From Rhizobium sp. L43 (GTDB taxonomy: Bacteria > Pseudomonadota > Alphaproteobacteria > Rhizobiales > Rhizobiaceae): a stretch of 64,000 nucleotides of DNA. Under the pieces are notes generated by a model. It worked only from the letters and a program-made list of their open reading frames with translations. It did not search any database and was not told where the DNA came from. Shown in pieces: positions 16,622 to 26,725 of this stretch. The stretch is from the NCBI RefSeq assembly GCF_002531725.1, contig NZ_NWSQ01000004.1, forward strand, positions 1-64,000. The letters run 5' to 3'. The translations under genes were made by a program, and so were the position numbers. Position 1 is the first letter of the stretch, and each line of letters opens with the position of its first letter.

Positions 16622-16993
16622 GGTGAAATCTCCCTTTGAGATCGACATTGAAAGCTGCTGCCTGCGTGGTTTCGCCCCGCTTGTCGGTCGCGACCTCGGT
16701 CGCGTGATCGTCATGAGGGGCAACCCGACAACACCGGGCCGCAGGAGTGGAATGAAAATGATGCCTGCTGAAACCGCATCGCAGTCTGGAGGCGGATGAC
16801 CGGAGAGTCACCGAAAGCCAAACCCGACATTGAGACGGGACGTCACCATGCTTTCGCGATCGGGAAAATGGCGGGGCCGGAAATCCGGTCACCGCAAATG
16901 CCGCATCGGCCAAATCAGCGATGCCATTCCTATAGAATAAAATTGAGGTGCCATTAAGGCGGCTGCCGCAGGAAAGCCACATTTCCACAGGGC
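16622..16993. other. Intergenic region, no gene seen
   Basis: A stretch of 372 nt between two minus-strand small genes. A 9-bp direct repeat with dyad flavour (GGTCGCGACCTCGGTCGCG near 16685) and an A/T-rich patch at 16925-16960 are the only visible structures. The latter is a plausible promoter for the gene at 16621. I find no credible ORF or RNA here. Confidence 0.4.
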
Positions 16994-17329
16994 TTATTCA
17001 TTCATGGGAAACAGCCGGATCAGCTTCGTTTTTTCCATTTCCGCCAGGCCGGATGCCGACATGATGCCGCGGGCGAGGCACAGGTCTATATCCCGCCCGA
17101 TATCGAGCGGCACCTGCATGCCGCCGGCCTTGAGCAGACGGTCAGTCATCGTCAGAAGCAGCTCTACCCGTGCCTGGCAGCCATCGACTTTGAGGAGCGC
17201 CACCCGGCGCTCCCTGTCGATGTCAGCAAAATCCCGAGCCTGCTGCCGTTGTTGATAAGCCCCGAACTGCACCCATCCGAAATAACCGGCCGCTGCGACT
17301 GAGATACAAAGCAAGAGGGTTTTCCGCAC
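16994..17329 (-). CDS. Small exported hypothetical protein
   Basis: A protein of 111 residues. It begins MRKTLLLCISVAAAGYFGWV, an N-terminal hydrophobic segment that is either a signal peptide or an anchor. The rest is a soluble helical domain with two cysteines (DGCQARVELLL and DIDLCLARGIM) that could form a periplasmic disulfide. No known domain is recognised. It follows the 99-residue gene at 17345 with only a 15-nt gap, so the two are probably one transcript. Confidence 0.65.
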   Translation of the reverse strand: MRKTLLLCISVAAAGYFGWVQFGAYQQRQQARDFADIDRERRVALLKVDGCQARVELLLTMTDRLLKAGGMQVPLDIGRDIDLCLARGIMSASGLAEMEKTKLIRLFPMNE

Positions 17330-17344
17330 AATAATCCTTCGGAG

Positions 17345-17644
17345 CTAGCCGGCGACGCGTCTTTCGTCGCGGGGCAATCCCTGTATCGCATAGCGGTTGC
17401 AGACAGGGGTGAGCGGTTTCGGCGGTGTCTTCGGCTTGCCGAAATGGTATTCGAGCGCCCGTGAGAGCATGGCCGGCGAGGTGACGCCCTCCTGGAACAG
17501 TCTGATCAGCAGCACGGCGGCGACGTTGAAGACCCGTTCGTCGTCGATCAGGATTTTGGCGTCGTAGCCAGCGTCGTCGAGCACGCCTTGAAGCATGTCG
17601 AGATCGGACGAGGTCAGATGCGGCTTTTCGGAAGTGGAAGACAT
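17345..17644 (-). CDS. Hypothetical protein
   Basis: A 99-residue cytoplasmic protein starting MSSTSEKPHLTSSDLDMLQGVLDDAGYD, with a central helical stretch (FNVAAVLLIRLFQEGVTSPAMLSRALEYHFG) and a basic C-terminus. It has an excellent ribosome site (AAAGGAGG, six bases before the ATG at 17644), which rules out the longer frame to 17749. I do not recognise a family, although I suspect relatives in other rhizobia. It is likely co-transcribed with the exported protein at 16994. Confidence 0.75.
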   Translation of the reverse strand: MSSTSEKPHLTSSDLDMLQGVLDDAGYDAKILIDDERVFNVAAVLLIRLFQEGVTSPAMLSRALEYHFGKPKTPPKPLTPVCNRYAIQGLPRDERRVAG

Positions 17645-17789
17645 AGGTCCTCCTTTCGTCGGGGCGAGGGTACGAAAACCCTCAGTCGGCAGCGCCCGTG
17701 CAATGGCTGCCGAAGGCGAGACCATGCACCTTTCGCCGAGGCAAGGCAATAGATTTATTGCTGCTAATATTCACTTTGGCTTATGAAGG

Positions 17790-17813
17790 GCCCGCACCCA
17801 TCGGGGTGCGGGC
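17790..17813. terminator. Terminator-like hairpin
   Basis: GCCCGCACCC and GGGTGCGGGC form a perfect 10-bp stem with a 4-nt loop (ATCG). It lies just after the stop of the minus-strand MFS gene. There is no T run on either strand, so it is either a Rho-independent terminator of weak type or an mRNA 3' stabiliser. Confidence 0.6.
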
Positions 17814-17819
17814 GCGCGG

Positions 17820-19250
17820 TCATTCCGCCGCCTGATAGGCCGGCGTCCGGGCGGTCGATGTCCGCGGGCCGGCTGCCGCAAGCAGGGTGATCGCGACGGC
17901 AAGCAGCGCCATGAAGGCGATGCCGGCGACATAGGGGTCCCAGCCGAAATGCGGTGCAGCGCCGAACACCGCCGAGGCGGCCGCAAGCACGATGCCGCCG
18001 CCGATCTGGAAGGAGGCGAACAGCAGCCCGGAGGCGAGCCCCGCCTTGTCATCCTCCACATCGGAAAGGGCCGCAACCTGTACCGAGGGGTAGGTCAAGG
18101 CGTAACCGAGGCCGAGCGGGATTTGCGAGAACACGACGAGCAGGATCGGATCGACATGCCCGAGGGCGGTCACCCAGAAGACGTAGCTGAAGGCCTGCAG
18201 ACCGACACCCGCTGCCATCAGCCGGGTAGCGCCACGATTTTGCGCGAGCGTGGCAAAACGAGGCGCCAGAAACATCACGAAGACCCCGCCCAGCGCAAAG
18301 CAGAAGCCGGTGGTAAAGGCCGACCAGCCGATGACGTTCTGATAATAGAGCGTCGCCAGGAACTGGAAGCCGACATAGGCGCCCTGGAAGAGGGCGGCAA
18401 TCGCATTGGCATGCCGGAGCTTGGCCCGGCGGAACATGCCGAGCGGCACCATCGGATCGGCATGGCGCGTTTCGACCAGGAGGAAGAGCAGGATCAGCGC
18501 CAGCGACGCCGCGAGCGAACCCCAGCTCGCAAAGTCCTGCCAGCCGGCGGCCGCGGCATTGGTGATGCCGAAGACGAAGAGCAGCAGTCCAGGGGTGATC
18601 GTCAGCGCGCCGGCCCAGTCGAAGGCCGGCCGCGGTCCCGTCCTTTTCGGGTCGGCGGGCAGCACCAACGGCGCAACAAAGAGGGTGAGGATGGCGACGG
18701 GCGCGCCCATGACCAGTGTCGCCCGCCAGCTGATGATCGCCGCCGCCCCGCCGAGCACCATGCCGAGCACGAAGCCGGCGGCGCCGGTCGAGGAGAAGAC
18801 GCCGAGCGCTTTTGCCCGCGCCGCTCCCTCGCCGAAGACGGAGAGCAGCAGCGCAAGCGCCGCAGGCGCGGTGAAGGCGGCGGCAATGCCCTTGATCAGG
18901 CGGGCGGCGATCAGCGACGGGCCGCTGTCGACGAAAGCGCCGGCAATGCTGGCGGCGGCAAAAATCGCCAGCGACCACAGGAAGACGCGGCGATGGCCGA
19001 AGACATCGGCGACCCGGCCGCCGAGCAGCAGAAAGCCGCCATAGCCGAGCACATAGGCGCTGACGGCCCATTGCAGCGAGGTCGCCTCCATGCCGAGTTC
19101 GGCCTGGATGGCAGGCAGTGCGACGCCGATGGTGGAGACGTCCATCGCGTCGAGAAAGTTGGCGGCGCAGAGCAGCAGCAATGCCAGCCCCGCCCCGCTT
19201 TTCGATTGGAAAATGTCATCGAAATCGTTCCTTATTTGCTGCCGCCTCAT
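17820..19250 (-). CDS. MFS transporter, drug-efflux type
   Basis: A membrane protein of 476 residues with about 13-14 hydrophobic helices. The N-terminal half has NFLDAMDVSTIGVALPAIQ (the DHA2-like motif with the Asp in TM1), LQWAVSAYVLGYGGFLLLGGRVADVFGHRRVF (motif A) and a motif C-like SSTGAAGFVLGMVLGG. This is the QacA/EmrB-like branch of the major facilitator superfamily, normally proton-coupled export of toxic compounds. The substrate is not predictable. It is divergent from a LysR regulator at 19344, a common pairing for inducible efflux. The start lacks an obvious Shine-Dalgarno. Confidence 0.88.
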   Translation of the reverse strand: MRRQQIRNDFDDIFQSKSGAGLALLLLCAANFLDAMDVSTIGVALPAIQAELGMEATSLQWAVSAYVLGYGGFLLLGGRVADVFGHRRVFLWSLAIFAAASIAGAFVDSGPSLIAARLIKGIAAAFTAPAALALLLSVFGEGAARAKALGVFSSTGAAGFVLGMVLGGAAAIISWRATLVMGAPVAILTLFVAPLVLPADPKRTGPRPAFDWAGALTITPGLLLFVFGITNAAAAGWQDFASWGSLAASLALILLFLLVETRHADPMVPLGMFRRAKLRHANAIAALFQGAYVGFQFLATLYYQNVIGWSAFTTGFCFALGGVFVMFLAPRFATLAQNRGATRLMAAGVGLQAFSYVFWVTALGHVDPILLVVFSQIPLGLGYALTYPSVQVAALSDVEDDKAGLASGLLFASFQIGGGIVLAAASAVFGAAPHFGWDPYVAGIAFMALLAVAITLLAAAGPRTSTARTPAYQAAE

Positions 19251-19343
19251 CGGAGGGAGGTTGCCGGGCGACAGGGAACGAGAAAATGTACAGCTTCCAA
19301 TCCTATTGCAAATTGATAGTAGCCATGCCAGGTATTACTGACG

Positions 19344-20306
19344 ATGATGAATGATGCCACGCTTCGCAAAATCGACCTGAACCTGCTGCTGGCCTTTTCG
19401 GTGCTGATGCAGGAGCGCAATGTCAGCCGTGCCGCCGAGCGGCTGCTGCTCGGCCAGCCGGGCCTGTCGGCCGCCTTGCGGCGCCTGCGGGAGGCGCTGG
19501 ACGACGAATTGTTCGTGCGTGTCGGCCGTGGCCTGCAGCCGACGCCGCGCGCCCTTTCCATCGCTCCGGCGATCGAGGATGCGCTGTCGGGCATCGAACG
19601 CGCCATCCGCCCGCAGTCCGAATTCGATCCGGCAAGCTGGCAGGGCGAGTTCCGCATCGGTATGTGCGACAATCTCGAATCGGCCTTCTTCGGCCCGCTT
19701 GCCGCCCGTCTTCTCCAGCTTTCACCCGGCGCCCGGCTGATCGGCATCGCGTCGGACAAGCGCGATGCCGCGCGCCGGCTGGACGAGGGCGTCTTCGATT
19801 TCAGCGTCTCCGTGCACGAGGAGCCGGCCTCCTGGCACATCCGTGCGCCGCTGTTCAATCAGGCATCGATCTGCATTTACGACGAGGCCCAGCTCCGGCT
19901 GAAGGCGCCGCTGGGCCTCAAGGATTTTGCCGATGTCGCCCATGTCACCGTCTCTTTCGAGGGCAACGCTTCGACCAGCATCGACATTGCGCTGAGCCGC
20001 ACCGGCCATGTCAGGCGTGTGGTGGCGACTGTGCCGCGCTTTTCCGCTCTGCCGACGGCACTCAGGGCCATGCCCGCCATCGCCACCGTGCCGGAATCGA
20101 TCGGCCGCTGTATGGCGCAATTGCATGGGCTGACCATCTCAGCGCCGCCGCTTGCGTTGCCGGCCGATCCGGTGACCATGCTTTATCGCCGCGTCGACCA
20201 GGCCGACGGCCGGGCGCGCTGGTTCCGCCGCCTGTTTCTCGACGTCGCCGGCGAGGCGCTCGAAGCCTCCGGCTGCCGCGTCTCGATATCGAGAGCTGCG
20301 GCTTAG
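19344..20306 (+). CDS. LysR family transcriptional regulator
   Basis: A LysR regulator of 320 residues. The winged helix at residues 8-65 reads RKIDLNLLLAFSVLMQERNVSRAAERLLLGQPGLSAALRRLRE. The substrate-binding domain follows from about residue 95. It resembles the NodD/NahR-like group in its DLNLL opening. The ATG at 19344 has a second in-frame ATG directly after it. It probably controls the divergent MFS gene. The 93-bp gap contains TATTGCAAATTGATAGTAG, an A/T-rich patch that could hold a T-N11-A LysR box, though I cannot confirm this. Confidence 0.88.
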   Translation: MMNDATLRKIDLNLLLAFSVLMQERNVSRAAERLLLGQPGLSAALRRLREALDDELFVRVGRGLQPTPRALSIAPAIEDALSGIERAIRPQSEFDPASWQGEFRIGMCDNLESAFFGPLAARLLQLSPGARLIGIASDKRDAARRLDEGVFDFSVSVHEEPASWHIRAPLFNQASICIYDEAQLRLKAPLGLKDFADVAHVTVSFEGNASTSIDIALSRTGHVRRVVATVPRFSALPTALRAMPAIATVPESIGRCMAQLHGLTISAPPLALPADPVTMLYRRVDQADGRARWFRRLFLDVAGEALEASGCRVSISRAAA

Positions 20307-20345
20307 GAGCCCCGTTCTCAGTCGAGATCTCATCTCTGCCGCCGT

Positions 20346-21209
20346 CTATTCAACGACCGATTTGAACCACATAGAGAAAGCGGAAATTGATTTTTGCGGA
20401 GATGCCTTGCAGATGAGGAAGTAACTCTCCTGTTCGAGAATCGAGATGTCCGAGAGCACGATCAGGTCGCCATTCTCGATTTCGCGGCGGCATAACTCGA
20501 CCGGACAAAGCGCCACGCCATGACCGGCAATGACGGCGGTTGCGAGCAAATTGAAGTCTTGAAACACCGGCCCCTTCAGCGTTTGCGTCAATGGCGCGCC
20601 CGCCTTGCCGAGCCATTGCGCCCAATGCGCCGTGGTCTCGTCATGAAGCAGATCTGCGGTTGCGATCTGTGTCGCGTTGTGGAGGCTGCCCCTTCTTTCA
20701 AGATAGCGCGGGCTGGCGACAGGTTGGGTGGCGCGGGAGAAAAGCCGGTGGCAGACGACACCTTCAAAGGTATCGGCGCCAAGTGTGATCAGCACATCGC
20801 AGCCGGTTTCACGCAGACGCTGTTCGGCCATGGCGTAGACCACCTTGATCGTGACATCCGAATGCCTGGCGAGGAAATCGCCGAGCGATGGTATGAGCCA
20901 TCGCGTCGCGACGGACGGAATGCAGGCGACGGTGATCTCGGATCTGGTGCTGAGCTTCAGCAATTCCGCCTCTGCGGAAATTCTTTCAAAGCTGCTCGAC
21001 AGGATCTCGGCAAATCTCTTGGCCTCGGGTGCCAGCCGTACGCCGCGCTTTTCACGCAAAAACAAGGCGCGTCCGAACCATTCCTCCAAATGACGGATCT
21101 GATGACTGATCGCGGCATGCGTAACCCGCAATTCGTCGCCGGCGCGCGAGAAACTTGAAAGACGCGCTGCCGCTTCGAAGGCTCTCAATGCGCCGAAAGG
21201 GAGTGTCAT
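20346..21209 (-). CDS. LysR family transcriptional regulator, GcvA-like
   Basis: A LysR regulator of 287 residues beginning MTLPFGALRAFEAAARLSSF, with the helix-turn-helix SFSRAGDELRVTHAAISHQIRHLEEWFG. That THAAISHQI wording is typical of the GcvA/AmpR-like branch. The effector domain carries CIPSVATRWLIPSLGDFLARHSDV. An upstream frame to 21317 exists, but the ATG at 21209 opens the conserved domain and has AGGAAA before it. It is divergent from the orphan ectoine synthase gene and is its likely regulator. A 7-bp dyad, TTCCTCA/TGAGGAA (21219-21241), lies in the shared promoter region. Confidence 0.87.
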   Translation of the reverse strand: MTLPFGALRAFEAAARLSSFSRAGDELRVTHAAISHQIRHLEEWFGRALFLREKRGVRLAPEAKRFAEILSSSFERISAEAELLKLSTRSEITVACIPSVATRWLIPSLGDFLARHSDVTIKVVYAMAEQRLRETGCDVLITLGADTFEGVVCHRLFSRATQPVASPRYLERRGSLHNATQIATADLLHDETTAHWAQWLGKAGAPLTQTLKGPVFQDFNLLATAVIAGHGVALCPVELCRREIENGDLIVLSDISILEQESYFLICKASPQKSISAFSMWFKSVVE

Positions 21210-21218
21210 CTGTAAGTT

Positions 21219-21241
21219 TTCCTCAATGATCCGATGAGGAA
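21219..21241. promoter_or_regulatory. Dyad between LysR and ectC
   Basis: TTCCTCA and TGAGGAA are perfect inverted arms separated by 9 bases. They start 10 bases upstream of the LysR start codon. Position and symmetry fit autoregulation plus control of ectC. No T-N11-A core is obvious. Confidence 0.45.
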
Positions 21242-21341
21242 TGATCATTTGTCCGCGTGCAGAAATCAAGGGTATGACCGCGTGAAGCGGAGCTGAGTAG
21301 CATCGCTTTCGTGTCAAAGGTTCTTACAGAAGGGGGATGAA

Positions 21342-21728
21342 ATGTACGTGCGCAGCCTAAGGGATGTCGAAGCAACCGAACATTTCGTGGAATGGGGCAA
21401 CGGGACGAGCCATCGCCTGCTGACGGAAAAGGACGGGATGGGCTTTACCGTTTGCCACATGATCGTGCGCGCCAACACCGTCTCGCTTCTGGAATACCGC
21501 CAGCATCTCGAAGCCTGCTATTGCATCGCCGGCGAGGGCGAGGTGGAGGATATGGCGGGCACTGTCTTTCCGATCCGCCAGGGCGATATCTATGTGCTCG
21601 ACAAGCATGACAAGCACCTGCTGCGCGGCGGCCGTGACCAGGACCTGATCCTCGTCAGCGTCTTCAATCCACCGCTCGAGGGATCCGAGCGCCATAATCT
21701 GAACGACCCCTCGGGGTCGGCTTATTGA
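21342..21728 (+). CDS. ectC: L-ectoine synthase-like cupin protein (orphan EctC)
   Basis: A 128-residue cupin closely following Ect[71 protein letters not shown] and [10 protein letters not shown]. EctC closes N-gamma-acetyl-diaminobutyrate to ectoine, an osmoprotectant. The iron-binding positions I know for the family (Glu, Tyr, His) map to E57, Y84 and H92, so the metal site is intact. No ectA or ectB lies beside it, so it is an orphan copy. It may use an imported precursor, act in reverse on ectoine, or have another substrate. It is divergent from LysR. Confidence 0.85.
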   Translation: MYVRSLRDVEATEHFVEWGNGTSHRLLTEKDGMGFTVCHMIVRANTVSLLEYRQHLEACYCIAGEGEVEDMAGTVFPIRQGDIYVLDKHDKHLLRGGRDQDLILVSVFNPPLEGSERHNLNDPSGSAY

Positions 21729-21790
21729 CGGCAGCCGGATAAAGGGAAGAAGCGCGGTTTTCCCAGAGGAGTGCTTGAAAACAAAGCTTT

Positions 21791-21825
21791 GAGCGGTCGG
21801 TGCTTCCAGGAAAGCTGAACCGCTC
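21791..21825. terminator. Terminator-like hairpin between convergent genes
   Basis: GAGCGGT...ACCGCTC-type arms (GAGCGGTCGGTGCTTCC and GGAAAGCTGAACCGCTC) form a hairpin between ectC and the VOC gene. It resembles the element at 15030-15066. It probably serves both convergent transcripts. Confidence 0.55.
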
Positions 21826-21835
21826 TAACAGCCTG

Positions 21836-22216
21836 TTACAGCTCACCTTTGTGGAAATACGCTTCGAGGCGGTAGCCGTCCGGATCGATGATGAAGGCGG
21901 CGTAATAGAAGCGTCCGTAATCCGGCCGGATACCCGGTTCGCCATTATCCGTGCCGCCGGATGCTACGGCAGCCGCATGAAAGGCATCGACCGCCGCCTC
22001 GTTCGGGGCGGCGAAGCAGAAATGCAGCCCGGATCGCATGTCGGCAACAACAGGCTGTTCGACCTGCATCACCCAGAGCCCGACCTCTTCCGGGCCGTAG
22101 CCGATCATGGCGTCGGAATTGGATAGACGCTCATATCCGAGTGGCGCCAGCGCCGCGTCGTAGAAACGGCGAGCCCTTTCGAGGTCTTTTACGCCGATGG
22201 AGATATGATCGAACAT
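21836..22216 (-). CDS. VOC family protein (glyoxalase/bleomycin-resistance fold)
   Basis: A single-module vicinal-oxygen-chelate protein of 126 residues. It starts MFDHISIGVKDLERARRFYD, the usual first beta-alpha unit with His (residue 4). It continues with GLHFCFAAPNEAAVDAFHAAAVASGG and RFYYAAFIIDPDGYRLEAYFH, where Glu near the end completes a metal site in many relatives. Members include glyoxalase I, dioxygenases and resistance proteins; this sequence does not settle which. The upstream frame to 22288 is not conserved in character. It is convergent with ectC. Confidence 0.85.
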   Translation of the reverse strand: MFDHISIGVKDLERARRFYDAALAPLGYERLSNSDAMIGYGPEEVGLWVMQVEQPVVADMRSGLHFCFAAPNEAAVDAFHAAAVASGGTDNGEPGIRPDYGRFYYAAFIIDPDGYRLEAYFHKGEL

Positions 22217-22490
22217 GGACCGCAAACTCCCTATCTTCCGCCAGTCCCCGCAGGACTGCTCATCCCCAAGATGGCACGACGCCAACATCCTTCAACCGCC
22301 GTCCCAAGTCAACGAAAGGGCGTCATTCACGGCCGGCGATCCGGTCCAGCATCCTGGCGAAGAAATCAGGCGCGCCGAAATTGCCGCTGTTCAGCGCAAG
22401 CCCTGCGGCGCTGTCATATGATTTTGGGGGAGGGCGCAACTGGCTTTGAACCACGGTCAGATTGCCTTGCCGCACCCGCCAAGATCCGCC

Positions 22491-22802
22491 CTAGCGCCAC
22501 GGGTGAGCCGGCGGCGTGTCACGAGCGATCTGCGCAGCGTCCGACAGCCTGAGCCATTCCTTCCGGTATCCTATGTTGAGAAGATTGAAGGACAGCATGT
22601 GTCTCCCGGCCTCCGAACGGCTCGCGCCGATCACGGCATGGTCCGCGTGCGCCGGAACACTCGCGTGATAGACGGCCCACGAACGGGCGGGTTCGATCCG
22701 GCCGTCGCGTCCGATATCCATGGAGTAGTGGCCGGTCGCGCCACCCTTGTCTTTGCCGCCAACAAAGGCGTTCCGTCTTCCTTCGTCTTCATGGCTGTTC
22801 AC
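22491..22802 (-). CDS. Hypothetical protein, third gene of coupled operon
   Basis: A 103-residue soluble protein starting at a GTG whose GTGA overlaps the stop of the preceding gene. It contains MDIGRDGRIEPARSWAVYHASVPAHADHAVIGASRS and ends HMLSFNLLNIGYRKEWLRLSDAAQ..., with no membrane helix. I recognise no family. The overlap arrangement and the tidy stop context suggest it is real. It is the last gene of a set of three transcribed away from groESL. Confidence 0.6.
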   Translation of the reverse strand: MNSHEDEGRRNAFVGGKDKGGATGHYSMDIGRDGRIEPARSWAVYHASVPAHADHAVIGASRSEAGRHMLSFNLLNIGYRKEWLRLSDAAQIARDTPPAHPWR

Positions 22803-23122
22803 GATGTCACCCTTCCATCCTTCGGGCCGTGGCCAAACGTTGTCTCGATCAGTGTTGCGCCGCTTCCGGGCGATAGTACCGGCTCCAGGCTGTCTTCCGT
22901 CGTGACCCGTTCGTGACGCTCGTCGTCACTGCGGATGCGGTATTGCAGCAAATTTCCTCTCAGAGGCAGCGTGGCGGTTATGCGATATGTTTCGGGAAGT
23001 TTGGAGGGGGCTATTAAGAACCCGTCCTTCAACCGGACGGTCTGCCCGATCTTGAAAATATGTGTTGCTGCCTCGCGTCGGATTGAGCGTCCATTGCGTT
23101 GCGGGGTGCGCATAGCGGTCAT
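22799..23122 (-). CDS. Hypothetical protein, second gene of coupled operon
   Basis: A 107-residue protein with HIFKIGQTVRLKDGF, then PETYRITATLPLRGNLLQYRIRSDDERHERVTTEDSLEPV. This is a compact beta-rich SH3-like pattern. The arginine-rich N-terminus (MTAMRTPQRNGRSIRREA) suggests nucleic-acid affinity. Its ATG overlaps the stop of the upstream gene (ATGA at 23119-23122), and its own stop overlaps the next start. I believe relatives are common in Rhizobiales as uncharacterised small proteins, but cannot confirm. Confidence 0.7.
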   Translation of the reverse strand: MTAMRTPQRNGRSIRREAATHIFKIGQTVRLKDGFLIAPSKLPETYRITATLPLRGNLLQYRIRSDDERHERVTTEDSLEPVLSPGSGATLIETTFGHGPKDGRVTS

Positions 23123-23382
23123 GACGGTTCGTGGTCCTTTTCGAGCGCGGTTTCGAGATCTGACGGCTGGATAGGCATCATCTGCAGTGTCGAACTCTGT
23201 GCGGCAATCGCCGGCAGGTGGATAAAGGCGCCGATCCGTCGCCAGGCAAGCCTGGAAACACCATCGATCAATTCCTCGTCATAGTCGACGCGGTATTCTC
23301 CGGCTGGCTGTGCCCCGTCGAAACCCGGCAGGCGGAATGGGGATGAAAAGTGGACGACGGTCTGTGTTGTGCGACTTGTCAT
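23119..23382 (-). CDS. Hypothetical protein, first gene of coupled operon
   Basis: A protein of 87 residues starting MTSRTTQTVVHFSSPFRLPG. It has the string QPAGEYRVDYDEELIDGVSRLAWRRIGAFIHLP, an all-beta pattern seen in many short rhizobial proteins of unknown role. GGAGG lies about ten bases before the ATG at 23382. It heads a three-gene operon with 4-bp stop/start overlaps. The longer frame to 23529 lacks domain character. The operon is divergent from groESL across a 503-nt A/T-rich gap. Confidence 0.7.
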   Translation of the reverse strand: MTSRTTQTVVHFSSPFRLPGFDGAQPAGEYRVDYDEELIDGVSRLAWRRIGAFIHLPAIAAQSSTLQMMPIQPSDLETALEKDHEPS

Positions 23383-23885
23383 GGCTGAGGCCTCCGCAGG
23401 AATACATCGATGCGTTTCCTGTGTGGTTAGATCCGAACCGGACGACCTCAACGCTGCCGGTACATCCGCGGTCAGCGTCAAGTTCATTCCGGATCGGAAC
23501 ACGCGAAATACACGCCGGAACGACGTCATATATTCGCTATCGAGAATTCGGTGGTGTATGGCGGGTCGTAGGTCTCTGACAGCGCGAAGCCAAGTCGGCC
23601 AAATTGACGAGGCTTATCGTTATGCCTTGATTGAGTTTAAATCAAGGTAAATTCGGATTTATCCATAAAAAACGCCAAATTAACTCTGTGATGCCGAAAA
23701 TAAAAAAAGAGCGTGATGGCGTAAAAAGCCCGTTCAATTCGCAATTATTACAAAGCGTATGGCCAGAATGATTTCCTGATTTTTCCATTATTGAATAATA
23801 TTTCTTAGCACTCCTATCAATCGAGTGCCACGAATGCTATTTATAGATTGCAGCCGCCATATGCGCCGGCAGCAGAAAGACCTCT
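23383..23885. other. A/T-rich divergent promoter region of the heat-shock island
   Basis: A stretch of 503 nt between the three-gene small-protein operon and groES. Bases 23600-23830 are markedly A/T rich compared with the rest of the window. The CIRCE-like operator lies at its right side. No credible ORF is present. An inverted ATTATT-GA-AATAAT is at 23788-23801. Promoters for both directions probably sit here. Confidence 0.55.
23805..23831 (+). promoter_or_regulatory. CIRCE-like operator (HrcA site)
   Basis: TTAGCACTC (23805-23813), nine bases of spacer, then GAGTGCCAC (23823-23831). The CIRCE consensus is TTAGCACTC-N9-GAGTGCTAA, so the left arm is perfect and the right arm differs at two or three positions near its end. 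It lies 55 bp before groES. It predicts repression by HrcA and induction by heat. Confidence 0.85.
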
Positions 23886-25885
<2,000 letters not shown>

Positions 25886-25951
25886 GAACAGCCTGAACCG
25901 TTCCGGCGTCGCCGGACGGCCCAACTCGAACGATAGACAGGAAGAATTCCA

Positions 25952-26344
25952 ATGTCCGTGCAGAGCAGCAGCAAGACATCGATCACCCAGCGTTTCGACA
26001 GTTACCAGCCATCCAAGACGCTTCTCGTCTGGGCCTGCGTCGTCACGGCGATCGCCACGATGATTATCGGCTTCAGCTGGGGAGGTTGGGTAACAGGCGG
26101 GACGTCAAGCAAAGCGGCAGCCGCCGCCGGCGACGTTGCGCGCGGAGAACTGGCGTCTGCCATTTGCGTCGAGCGGTTCAACGCGGCGCCGGATGCGAGC
26201 GCCAAGCTGATCGAGTTCAAGGCGATTACCGAAGGCTACAAGCAGCGTCAGTTCGTCGAGGCCGGCGGTTGGGCGACCATGCCCGGGCAGACCTCACCCG
26301 ACAGCCGAAGTGTTCAGGCCTGCGCCACCGCGCTTGCCATCTGA
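25952..26344 (+). CDS. Small membrane hypothetical protein
   Basis: A 130-residue protein starting MSVQSSSKTSITQRFDSYQPSKT. It has one transmembrane helix (LLVWACVVTAIATMIIGFSWGGWVTGG, about residues 24-50), then a soluble part with two cysteines (SAICVERFNAAPDASAKL and SVQACATALA). I think this type of protein recurs in Rhizobium, but no family comes to mind. AGGAAG precedes the ATG. It follows groEL by 66 nt, so read-through from the heat-shock operon is possible. Confidence 0.75.
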   Translation: MSVQSSSKTSITQRFDSYQPSKTLLVWACVVTAIATMIIGFSWGGWVTGGTSSKAAAAAGDVARGELASAICVERFNAAPDASAKLIEFKAITEGYKQRQFVEAGGWATMPGQTSPDSRSVQACATALAI

Positions 26345-26410
26345 CACCGTTTTTCCCGAGCGCTCCGATATGTTGCGGAGCGCTGCCACGGTCAAAGCAG
26401 GATATAACCA

Positions 26411-26551
26411 ATGATCCGTTTCGTGAAAAAGAGCGACCCGCAGCCAGCCGCAGAAGACGCCGGCGACAACCGTTTGCAGAAAATCACAAGAAAGCAGCCA
26501 GCAGGCGTCGCCGCGCCGCGGGCGGCGGAAGATGACGACCAGCTTATCTGA
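26411..26551 (+). CDS. Small hypothetical protein
   Basis: A 46-codon frame reading MIRFVKKSDPQPAAEDAGDN, then RLQKITRKQPAGVAAPRAAEDDDQLI. AGGA stands nine bases before the ATG. It is polar, with alternating basic and acidic stretches, and probably disordered. A further 35-codon frame (MHGRAFWNRTGLWALIEVEV...) starts one base after its TGA at 26552-26659 and could be coupled to it. No family is recognised for either. Confidence 0.5.
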   Translation: MIRFVKKSDPQPAAEDAGDNRLQKITRKQPAGVAAPRAAEDDDQLI

Positions 26552-26725
26552 ATGCATGGACGGGCGTTCTGGAACAGAACAGGCCTCTGGGCTCTCATCG
26601 AGGTGGAGGTCAGCGCCGAGCCGGTGCGCTTCCTGACGATCACATCGGAAAATCTCTGATGCGGGATAAGGATGCCCGGACATCCTCGAACGAGCGCCAG
26701 CGGCTTTCACGACGCTGGCTCGACC

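Noticed and set aside
17949..19316. A 455-codon plus-strand frame opposite the MFS transporter
   Set aside because: The product is highly charged and repetitive, with no family character, and the minus strand carries a full MFS protein.
22217..22490. Overlapping short plus-strand frames downstream of the VOC start
   Set aside because: No ribosome sites or domain signals; typical chance frames in GC-rich DNA.
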